Shown one piece after another: positions 36,501-48,500 of a DNA stretch of 64,000 nucleotides. The notes under the pieces are model-generated. The model ran no database searches, was not told where the DNA came from, and saw only the letters and a program-made list of their open reading frames with translations. The stretch's first letter is position 1; every line of letters starts with the position of its first letter. The translations under genes were made by a program, and so were the position numbers. Source of the DNA: Adiantum capillus-veneris (taxonomy: Eukaryota; Streptophyta; Polypodiopsida; Polypodiales; Pteridaceae). Location: positions 14,135,809 to 14,199,808 of the forward strand of contig CM043959.1 in assembly GCA_014529385.2 (NCBI GenBank), written 5' to 3'.

Positions 36501-39500
36501 TCTCCACTCTTAATCATATTCTGACATTCAAAGCCATCATTGAGGAGGGCAGGTCACATGGGAGCCAGATTTATTGTAGCTTTGTGGATTTCCGCAAAGC
36601 ATTTGACATGGTACCGAGAGCTCGATTGATGCGCAAATTGCAGGAGATCGGGGTGCCCATTGTGTTGATTTGGGGGATTATGGCTCTATACAGATCAGTG
36701 ATGGGACATGTACGCACCGCGGAGGGGATATCTGATTTAGTTCACTCCACCATTGGGGTGAAACAGGGTTGCCCATTGTCTCCTACTCTATTTGGCATGT
36801 ATGTTGATGAGGTGTCTGATTACATTGACAGAGAGGGTGATAGAGGTGCCCAGCTGGCAGGGACGTGGATCCCATTGTTGTTATATGTTGATGATATTGT
36901 GTTGATCTCTGACTCACCAGAGGGTATGCAGTGATAGTTGGATGCATTACACAGTTTTAAAGAGGATAGTGGATTGTCTGTAAACCTTGGTAAAACCAAG
37001 GTTATGGTGTTTAACACCACACCACAGTGGATCAGGAGATCAGCACCAACTTTCACATATGGTCAGGAGATTGTAGAGTATACAGATGCATACACTTACC
37101 TTGGGGTTGTCTTCACTAGGCCGAGGTTTTCTTTGGGGAGAGCTGTAGAGACTAGACAGACTAGAGCCTATGCGGACTTGGGAGGCTTGGAGAAGATGTG
37201 TGTGTAGGTTCAGTTCCAGGAACCTCGGACAAAGTTATCTCTCTTTGATATTTTAGTAGCCTTAACTATGTTGTATGGAGTGTAGATATGGGAACCTTTT
37301 GTAAGCCAGGATGGTTGGAGACGTATGGAGACGCCATTGGTATCTATGATCTCTCGACTCATCAGAGCCAAGGCCTCCGTGCCCCACGCTATCATTTGAG
37401 TAGAGCTAGCTGCCCCTCCTATGGAGATTGAGGCGCTTACCTGATCAGTCTCCTTTGTGAACACCTTGTGGGATACTACTAGAGAGAGATATGCTAGACT
37501 GGCCCTTGACTCTCCTAGACAGTTAGCTCTTCAGGGTGACACTTCATGCTGGTATGCACAGATGACATCATGGTTTCAGATGCATGGCTTCACCATGGAC
37601 AGGCTGCCCCTTTCCAGTACTCTCTTCAAGCACCCTCGATGTCTCTTACACGAGTGGAGATTACTAGACTCATTTGTCAGGACCTGATCCAGATGGATAC
37701 CAAGAGGACATGGAATAGAGCCGCCACAAGAGTTGGGCATGAAGATGGCTTTCTATAGAGAGCATCTTCTCCACCTCACAGGAGACGGGTTTAAGATTTG
37801 ACCCAGCTACATAGACAAACATGTCTCATGGTTTGCGGTGTGCCATTGGTCAGATATGCACATCCTCACATCAGGTGGAGATTGAGACTGGTAGATTCAG
37901 AGGGATACCAGCAGACAGCAGGATATGCCGCTTATGCCAGCTAGAGCTAGAGCCAGAGCCAGAGACAGAGCTACATTACATATGTCATTGCACAGTGTAC
38001 TATGAGATATGGGGCCATTTCCACTCCTTATTCACAGAGGGTTTCAGTCCTTTGTCTAGGTCATGAGTTATGAGGATCAGAGATGTCTTGGGCTATATCT
38101 ACTTGAGCTACACAAATATAGAGATACTTTACTGGGAAGACCTAGAGAGAGACAGTCCCAGAGATAGATTACAGGTTTCTTTTCACTAGATATGGGACAG
38201 CCAGAGGAGCATCCATCACTGCAAAGCTCCGCCCACACTCATTTGACCACTAGAGGCACTCTCATCGACCGAGCACTGGAGCTACAGAGATCCAGACGGC
38301 CACGATTGAGGAGATGGGCTACACAGCATCGACGGAGACTACAACAAAGGATCCGAGCCATACTCTCTCGACATCCAGAGTGCAGATCAGGATGGATTCT
38401 AGTAGTAGTATTTTGTTTCTAGTTCTTTTGTACCCAGACATGGTATCCGTTTCACTATTTTGTAGCAGATTGGTCTCATAGGTCATTTTGGCCTTTTGAA
38501 GACGTTAATATAACATTCCATTTCCCTCTCTTTGTGTGTGTGTGTGTGTGTATGTGTGCGTGCGTGCGTGCGTGTGCAGACGGTATTACATACACGTTAT
38601 TGTACCCAATGTGCGGTTCTCGCAGCTATGGTGGGCGATGGAAGAGTATTTAAATCAAAGCTAAACTAAATTAAATAATGTTTACCTCACCTTTGAGATG
38701 ATATTTTGTTTAAGTGAAAGTAGCTTGAGATTCGGAGAACTTTGCTGGAGATTCATTGATCTGATGTCACTTATCGAGTTTTTGTCAAGGTGTAACATTT
38801 CAAGCTTTTCCAGGCAAAGAGTTTGTTCTGGCCCTCTTGTAGATAACAGTGTCAGGGTTCTTGTGAGAGGTCCTTCTTTCTGAGATAACAAACATCCACT
38901 CTTGGCTTCCGCACACAATTCCTTGGAAGCTGTAGCATTGCTGCTGGTTTTCTCCAGCAATGGTCCGTTTCCAATATTGTTGCTTTGAAGAACGAGCTTT
39001 TGCAAAGATTTTAGCGACCTGAGTATCAGAAGAATTACTGGTGTGCACAACACATCTAGTTCTTTCTGCAAGTTTTGATTGAATTTTCATTTAGCAGCAA
39101 AATGCCCACCATACCTGCAGATATGAGTTGAACCCTTTATAAGGTTTTCAACTCCGGGCCCACACAACTGGTTAGTTCGTGTAGCTACACAGCCAGTATG
39201 ATAGAGAGATTTTGCTGTCACAAGGAATCAATAACGGAAGCAAAAAGTAAGATGATGACTGGATGCTTCTTCAATGGAGAGATATCCTCTCCGTTTCAAC
39301 CCATCATGAAAACTGTTGGGGTTATGCAAACAGGGCCCCTGTGAGAGCATTCATTTCCTCTCTGAACCAAATCATGCACTCATTTGCAGAGCTCCTCAGC
39401 TCATGAGTGTGACAACTGAAGCAAGCTACTTCGCCAAAGAACTAACACAAGGCTTTTAACCTGACTGACATTATAATATGGGAAAGCCAAACTCCTTTGG

Positions 39501-42500
39501 GACGTTTCCAACAAATGAGAAAATCTAAGGATGTCACATTTGTTCTGATCTTTTTCTTCAGTAAACTAAAGTGTGTTTTAATTAACTGTCATAGTAATCT
39601 TGCCAATAGTTTCTCTGTATTGCTTGTAAGGCCCTACAATGATCTTCCCGTTTTATGGCAAATATGTTTCTCCCAGCCATGAGTGAGCTACTGTTGGGCT
39701 GTGCAAAAAAGCTTGGTTTGATGACATTAAGGAGTGCACACAAATCCACAAATCTAGAAAACTGGCTTCATTTACTTATAAATATTGATTTAGGTTGGCG
39801 ATAAGATTCTTAACTTTCACAGCATGTTGTGAAGTTAAGGGTTTTCATCAGACATCATTCAGTGCAAAGCTATTCAATACTTACTTTAGGGGGTGTATAG
39901 AGGTCAAAAAATTTTGTCCTAAATCCAGCTCCTGTAGCTTCATCAAGTCCTCTGCATCAAAAACCTCTCCACAATGCCTCAGGCTTTTTCCAGAAAGATC
40001 GAGTGCCTACATTACGCCAAATCAGTTTTAAGAAAGTGAAAAACAAATATAAGAAAAAGCATAAAAATATCAAGTAGATAATAGATTTTTGATTTTGCAA
40101 AGCCATCCTCTGTCCCTGATTGTTGGTTGCACATATGCTTTGACTGACTTTTCCCAAAGCCTATCTTCCCGAGCAGCAGTCTACATGTCCTAGTTTTTGC
40201 TCTATCAAGTAGCAGGTTCGAGATCTCTCTCTTGATGTGTGATGGTTGGCTAAGGGCTTGAAGATTTCCGGACTACAAAGATGGTTCTTTTATCATTAAC
40301 TTTTTTGCTAACGCTATGGATGTGAAGACATCTTTTACTAGAAAGAATGTACCATTTTTTGAAGGAAATGTGATTCTATGCATGCTTTGAGTCATGGAGG
40401 GAACTATGTGTGCTTTGAACATCTTTTGTTCTTAGTTTGATTAATGCTTATTCATGTACCAAGATGGGCAATACCTTGCATTTGTCTAAAAGCATGGATT
40501 CCCTTAGAAAAGATTTTGATTTTTGTAGATTGATCATTCATTAAGCTTATGTGAGTCATTAATGGAAATACAAGATTTAAATCCATAAAAGCTTCGTGTT
40601 CTTCATGTGTCAACAATCTAAGATGATTAATACCATTTGCCATAGTTGTGTATAAGAGATTAGGCTTTGCCAATATCGATTGTGTTGAGGTGGCTATTGC
40701 TTGCTCAAGGGAAACCACTCTTGTAAAAGCATAAATATCATATGGTGAAAGGTAGACTGTGGTCAAGGGCAAGATCAACATCCTAAAGCGGAGGGATTAA
40801 CCCTCAATGAGAGGAAAATAAGTCTACCTTGTCTGTCCATCAACCATGCTGTCACCCATTTTCACCTCTTGAGCTTCTATATATATTGCACCATTGTACC
40901 CATTGGGTGATAGGCTGCTGAGTAGCCCCAAAGGTCTCTAGTACACAATATATAGCTTCTTTTTCTACCAAAACACACACACACATTTTTTTTTTTTTGT
41001 AAAGTTGTTTTGTTAATTTACAAGTGGGAAACCTCAAAATGAGGAAAACCCACCAAAATATAAGATACATAGGATGGAACACAAAAGTGTTCCGTGATGG
41101 GAAAGCTCAAAAAGCAAACATAGAAGAGCTGTAGGATGTCCACGGATGTGTCCCAACATCAAAGGCGAAATGTAAGGATTGCCTAAGCGAAATCTTGAAC
41201 GAAGGAAAAGGATCCGCCTCCTGCTGATGGAACGTGCCAAAATTGCATTGGCACTGCAAAGACCATAGTGACCAAAATATGGCCCATGTGAAGAAGATTG
41301 CAAATTGTTGAAGAAGATTGCAAATTGTTGAAGGGAGGTTGGGAGAATGGCATAAACCCAGAATTGTTTGTGGAAAACCGCTGAGGGAAATCAGAGGCGC
41401 ATAATACAGATATGCGGTCAAGGAAAGCCTTGGTGAAGCACAATCCCAAAGCAGATGTCTTACAATCACATCACCGGCGGAGCATCTGACAAAACGAGAA
41501 GAGCTGATGTGACGTGCTACAAGGAGAGTTCCACTCCCAACAAACAATGCCAAAGAAACAAACGCTCCTTAAGAGGCAAGTGGCACTTCCAAATTGCAGT
41601 AAGAGCCTCTCCACCATTGATTAGATTTATGCAAAGACCAAAGCGCATTATAATGATCAGCCAGCCAAGACTCTTGCAAAAGAGAAGCATAGATATTGCG
41701 GGCAGAAATGGCATCAAGAGGAGTGTCCCATATCCACTGGCGAGTGGCGGAATGGGGAGGAAAACAACTAGCATATGATTAAGCGCACTCCAAATCTAAT
41801 TATAATGCACGCCCAACCCAAAGAGTGCAGTTGCGTGAGGAAAAGGAAGCATATTCCCAGATGAATCCACTACATCATCCACTGTGCGTATGCCTCGGCA
41901 AGAAAGGAAGTATGCCTAACAAGGCGACTGGTCAGCAAGAGTAAGAGAGAATGCCCTACTCCAATTAATGCTTTCCACGCGCAGGGAATTCCCATCCGTT
42001 TGTTGTCTGCCATGCCAAGAAAGATGATTTGTAACGGCTTTCCAAGCAAAGAGAAAACTAGAAGTGACCGAGCAACAAGGAATCTCCCCAACCATCTTGT
42101 CAAACACAATCTCCTAAGGGGAAGTCTGCCACTAACCAAAGGCAGAAGTGGTAGCATGCTGACATAATGCAGCATCATAACTGTCCATGGCTGAGATTGT
42201 TGTGCAAGAGTAGGAAATAACATGACCTTCCTCGCTAAAGCATGGCGGCGAAGGTCCAAAATATTCAACCCCCAAAACACTTAGGAGTGCAAAGCCCCTC
42301 CATTGATAACAAACGGAGGCCTTTCTTGTGAGAACTAGTGCGCCACAAATGAGATATAATATCAGACATAAGCAAGGAGAGGCGAGAATGAGGCCAATGC
42401 AACATCGGCAAGTAAAATTGAACATATGCCATCATGATGCTCTGGAGAATGAACATATAACAGCCATGTAGATAATTTCCAAAAATGCAATTTGACATTG

Positions 42501-45500
42501 AGGCGATGCATGACCCAATCCACTTGCTGAGTATTGATTACCTCCAAGCCAACAGGATACCCCAAGTGTCTGACAACCACATGCGGATCAAGAATTTCAC
42601 CGAGCTATAAAAAAGGATGTCAGTCATATGCACTAAGGGTATGACTTTGGATTTCCGAAAATTAACCCTTAAGGCCTGCTGCCAGACCGAATGTATCCAA
42701 AGCCCGCATAATCTCTCACATATCATCTTAATTGTCACAAGGCATGAACAACGAGTCATCGGTATAAGCCTGCCCAATAAAGTCATTCCCATAGAATAAT
42801 TTCAATCCATGAAGACGATCAAGCCAAATGCAACGACAAGGGGTGAGTGAAAATGGCACACAACGAGACACTGAGTGGGTAACCTTGCCTGACACACCAT
42901 CCAAGAGGCCAAGGTTCAGTCAGCTCACCATCAAGAAGGCCTAAAGACGTGCTATACACATACATAAAATAAACAACATTGGCTAACTTTGGACCGAATC
43001 CAAGGGCCCCTATTGTATAGCGGCAATGAAATCCCATTGTACCGTGCCTTTTCATTGTCTACCTGTATTACGAGTATATCCTGATGGGTATATTTTGCAT
43101 ATTCCATTGCAATTGACACATTAGCCAAATTATCCAAAAGTAACACACACACATGTCACTTTCATCTGTGACTTATTGTTGTGAGAATGGATACTTGCTG
43201 ATATTTAACACTACATGGATGGTAGGTATAAGTTAAAAAGGTTTTAAGTAGGACATGGATAACAACTGATAGGTTTGTTGACACCTATAATACGTATTCA
43301 AGACTCACGAATTTGTTGTCTTGTTTATATGGATGAAGGTGAGGAATATATCTTTACTTACGATCTTTTTGGCTTAGCTGTTGTCCATCATTGTCGAACC
43401 TAGCCTTTCTTACTTCAGAATAAGTTGTTCTTGACTAATTTATATACAAAATACTAGAATGATATACCTCATTCTCACTATGATGTACAAAAACGAATCA
43501 AAGACTGAGTTGTTTTTGTGCTAATCATTGTCCTTTGTCTAAAGCCAAATGTCTTTTGAACTATTATGTTCTTTTGTATATAAGTATAAATTTAAAAACA
43601 GCAACACACACGTTTTAAACACAAGGTTCTCCCAGAAAGCTGGGAAACAAGGACGTTGGCTTTGGAGATTTTTCTCTATCTTGTCTATGATTCCTTGTTA
43701 GGTTAACAGATGTTAGGTGGTCTTTCCTTGACTATAGATCGGATTTTTGCTCACAGCTATTGTAGTCGTTGACTCTATTGGTTTTACGTTGCAGGTTAAT
43801 CCAAAATTACTTACCTTTGTGTGATTATTTCGATTCTTATAATTTCAAGAACATTTTACCTATTAACGAACCACTCTTGAATAGACGGTTCATTCAAAGA
43901 ATATCCATATAAACTGGTTAAAGCATGGAAAACTTCTACGACTCACTATGAACGGCATCCATACTATTCTCTACTAGCTAACAAAGCCTTAAAACTCCGA
44001 CTAGAATATAATCCTCTCTGTTAACATTGTCACTTATAGCTCCGATGAGACTCATAGATTTTTCTGATATGATACAGCTCTTTGCTTCAGACTTGACTAT
44101 TCTATTCTCATTAACTTAATGAGGCAGTAGGCCCATACTCAATGGGCCTACTGCCGACTCATTGAGTATGGTGCTTGGGTTAGCGCGGACACTCGCACAC
44201 ACACGCAAACACACACACACACATGTCACTTTCATCTGTAGCTTACTGTTCTGAGAATGGATACTTGCTAATATTTAATACTACATGGATGATAGGTATA
44301 AGTTAAAAAGGTTTTAAGTAAGACATGGATAACAACTGATAAGTTTGTTGACACCTGTAATACGTATTCAAAGTTAACGAATCTGTTGTCTTGTTTATAT
44401 GGATGCAGGTGAGGACTTTATATTTACTTAGGATCTTTTTGACTTAACTGCTATCCATCACTGTCGAACTTGGCCTCTTTCACTTCATAATAAGTTGTTT
44501 TTTACTATCTTATATACAAAACACTAGAATGATACCTCATTCTCACTATGATGTACAAAAATGAATCAAAGATTGAGTTGGCTTTGTGCTAATCATTGTC
44601 GTTTGTCTAAAGCCAACTGTCTTTTGGACTACTATGTTCTTTTGTGTATAAGTCTAAAAACAACAACACACACACATTAATGAAGAGATCTTTGTGAAAT
44701 TTTTGATTGGAACCTCATCATTTGTCTTTGACCTTAACTTTATACATTTCTATTATACATCTGACTCTTGTGAAGAAAGATAATTGAAAAGATGATTGAA
44801 CAAATAACCATACTGTAATGTTGTCAAAAACATTGGCACCCATGAACTCTTCTAACATGTCCCTTGTCAAACGCCCCATGTGCCTTTCTTTTGCTTCAAC
44901 GAGTTCTTTATCACCAACCACTACCCCATCAAGCACCTAATCTATGCACATAGCTAGTCAGTCACCAAATGGAAACATTGAGAGTGAGAACTTCTTGTTT
45001 TCAGCATTAGGTTTTGAGCATGCAAGAGATCTATATATAAAAGTGTCAACATCCCCATTTCAAAGAAAATGTATATGTGCACATAACAAACGCAGGAAGA
45101 AAACTGAAAATTAAAAGCAAGGGATTTGGTGACCTTCAATTTTTTAAGCATGAAAATAGTGTAGCCTCTGTATTCACTGGCTTCACAAAGTTGATTCCCA
45201 GACAGATCGAGCACCATTAATTTGGGCAAACTGTGAATATTGCAGATTTCCCTGATATTATTTAGTCTGTTGTGAGCTGCATATAGCTCCATCAAGGATG
45301 AGAGAAAGTCAAGGCCCTGTTTTAGTTGCAGATTCAGGTTCACTGGTTTGATTGTTGATGATAAACTAAAACATGCGCAGTTCTTACTAAAAGAAGTATC
45401 ATATACATTCACTGTTCATTTATACAGGATTGTCAAAGGATAATGAATTGTGTCCAACAAGCAGCATCTACTTTTTCGCTTACACAAGCAACAACTTGCA

Positions 45501-48500
45501 GACCAAACTAAGAAGATGGAGACCACTCTGAAATGTTACCGCAATCAAGTTAAATTACTGCAAAGAGAAAGGTATTCTCCAAAGGACCATGTTTGATGGA
45601 ATTAACAACACTTTGCTTGCTTGTTTATTTCCTTGTTTTTAAAGAAGATCCTTTTATAAGTTGATAAAACTGCCTGTAAGGATCCAAAGACCCCTGCTCA
45701 CAGTGTAATACAATGGGGATACTCTTCCAATGAAAGGAAGAAAAAACTTGTATGACTATATCCTAAAGAATGGGAGGAGGGAGGAGCCAAAAAGGTGGCC
45801 TATAATGCCTGAAACTAAAGCTGCCTCCATCGTGAAGGGCTGTCTTGCTTGTAGAGACTACTGAAGGCTCAGCAACGTTCCCAGAGCATTCTAGCCGCAC
45901 AAGGTTTGGACCAGCTCGAGCAATAGGGCTGATCATCGGGTGAGACCGCTGATAAGCTCTCATCATGTGTGTCTCTCTTGACTCAAGGTCTTCGAGGAGA
46001 AGTCAAGGGTGGGACAGCACATAAGTCGTCCTCTGGTCTGTAAATCATTGTACCGCCCACATCATGCAACACGGCCACTGAGAGTGTCCTAGGCTGCTGG
46101 TCCACTCTCAATGGCACAAGTCTGGTACGGATGAGCTGCGAGTCACATCGGTTGTGCGTGTGGGACAATCACAAAGGGCTGCCAACTGCTGTAGCCCACT
46201 GCTGCTGAAACAATGTGGTAGACATTCTAACTCACATACTCAAACAAATACACAATTTGGAAGAGTAAGCATATTTGTTGGAACAATCAGTTTATATGTC
46301 CATATATAGCAGTCACCAGGCAAAGAAATGTTAGCTTCGATTCCCCAAAAAATGTCAAAAAAATATACGGGTGACTCTCTTCTGAATTTGTGTTGATATG
46401 TGACAAGAGAGTGGAGTGGCTCTCCTCGTGTGCAACAGACACTCCACCAGACTCGACAATTGGAGAGGTCGTTGCCAATCTAAAAGCTTCAAGGTAAGCT
46501 CTAATAAAGGAGGAGTATCTGCCGAGTCCTACACAACCACTTGGTATAAAGAGCAAGGTGGTTGATCCTGAACTTGACCAAGTACTTTGAGACCAGAGTT
46601 CCAGACTAGAGTTCCCTTCACTTTCCTTTCCTTGTGTGCTAGGATGTGCTTAGGGTAAATCACATTTGAATTACTAGTGGGAACCTCAAAATGAGGAAAA
46701 CACACAAAGTATATCATATACAAGAAATGCACAAGTTCATAGCGAGCAAAGGCATAGGCAAAACACATATGAGAAAAGGGCATACAATTATGGTCAAACT
46801 CTTGTGGAGATACGCAATCACAAAGAGACTCATGCAAACATTGTCTAAAAGAGGAAAAGGTTTGAATCGGAAACTCACCAAAAACAGACCAATTTCTCTA
46901 TTGCCAAATCGTCCACATGGCCCAATACCGGAGCCAATAAAGAAATGGTCTATATTGCCGAAGAGCAGGAGCAAGAATGCTAAATAGCCAAAAATGTTTA
47001 GCGAAAGACATAGGAGAGAAACGATCTCAAAGAAGCTCTGCTATATGATCCAACAATTGTGAATGGTAGTACGATTTCATAATAGATGAATAAGCATTTC
47101 AATAGACGCACCACAAGCATGACAAAGAGAGGATACCACATGGCGCCTGGCTAAAAAGGACCCAACTGGAAGAACTGCAAGCAAGTAATGCCATAGAAGA
47201 AGTCAACATTTTAAAAGCATCTTATTGCTCCATACCATCCTGACTCATTTTCTCTACCAAGACAAAGGCTTATGCATTCTCCATATGCTATTTGCATATG
47301 GAGAATGCATGAACCCATACTACAAGAAGGAACAAAGTGTAAATTGAATGCATAGAAATCTGAGGTAGAGACAAAGGACCATGAGCAAGGGTGGCCCAAT
47401 ATAGGCTCCAATCCATTAATCTTTCCAACTAATCTAGAGGAGGAAAAGACAAATTTTGAATCTTTCGCCATAAAAGACGATAATAATAGCCTAGGAAAAG
47501 TTTAATACAAGCATGTGCAAAAGATAAGATTTGACCTCTATTATCCAATACATCTTTCATGAACTACACACCATTTTTTGCAAGGAAATAAAACTTCCTA
47601 GGCTCCAGGACAAACAATGGTTCATGAAAAACTTTACTCCAATGAATACTTTTCAAACAAAGCGAATTAGACCCATTCGTCAATGGTGGAGTCCAGTGAA
47701 GAAATCGTACAAGCTTTTTCCAAGCTAAAGTCAACTGTGTAGAGAGTGGACAACCAACAATCTTGCCATCATCCCAATCCTTGACCGACAATAAACGATG
47801 TAGAAGACATCTTAAAACACATGTCTTCCAACGTAATAGCCTAAGGCTGTCTCTAAGATACAAACTCGAGCAACAAAGAGGTCTTTCATGCCAATGCATG
47901 AGAGTGTATGTAAAGAATATTCAAACCACCATGTTGTTTTGGAGTACAAAGCCTCTTGAAAGACATAAGATAAAGGCCCTTTTTAGCATGTTCAATTTTT
48001 CCATATAATATCCATGGCTAAAGACATACAATGATGTATGTCCTCTTTCCTCCACATTATCAATGGAAAAATTAATTGAGTATATACCATAACAATAGCT
48101 TGTACAATCAGTAAACGAGCATGCAGTGGCTATATAGAAAGTTTCCATTGATCAAGCTTTTGATTTCACCTTTGCATAACCCATTGAGTCATTTTCTCCC
48201 ATGAGATATGCCAACCTAACAGGTATCCCAAATGTCTGACTACATGTGCATGTGAAGGAATTTCACCCGGAAAAATCAAACTATGTCAAGGTTGAGCATT
48301 AATGGCTAAAAGTTTGGGGTTTCAAAAATTAATAGCAGCCTGCTCTGGATCTGGACCCGCAAGGCGTAAAGGAATACTGAGAGCTCATGCATGTGACCGG
48401 GTCAACATTAATCCACTCTCTCAAGCTCTCTATGTAAGTCTCTCAAGGTCTCCTCCTGCTCGTCTGTGATTTGTCTGTCCACCCTTTGGGCTAGGATCAT

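Larger units (their letters stand above)
33440..38535 (+). mobile_element. LINE-B copy B5, nearly full length
   Basis: The most complete LINE-B: 5' UTR with (CT)n and (CA)n tracts (33503-33566), ORF1, endonuclease, RT, C-terminal zinc motif and a 3' UTR ending taatataacattccatttcc followed by (TG)n at about 38535-38570. It is broken by premature stops that are mostly C-to-T changes, and by a 216-bp tandem duplication. Clade not assigned; APE-type non-LTR element. Confidence 0.93.

Noticed and set aside
39019-39068. Upstream acceptor (ttgcag at about 39069) for exon f
   Set aside because: Would enter in the wrong phase and hit a stop; the CTCAG at 39019-39020 fits phase 2 and LRR spacing.
40452-40781. 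109-codon minus-strand frame in the intron
   Set aside because: No domain, no splice support, AT-rich context; probably chance.
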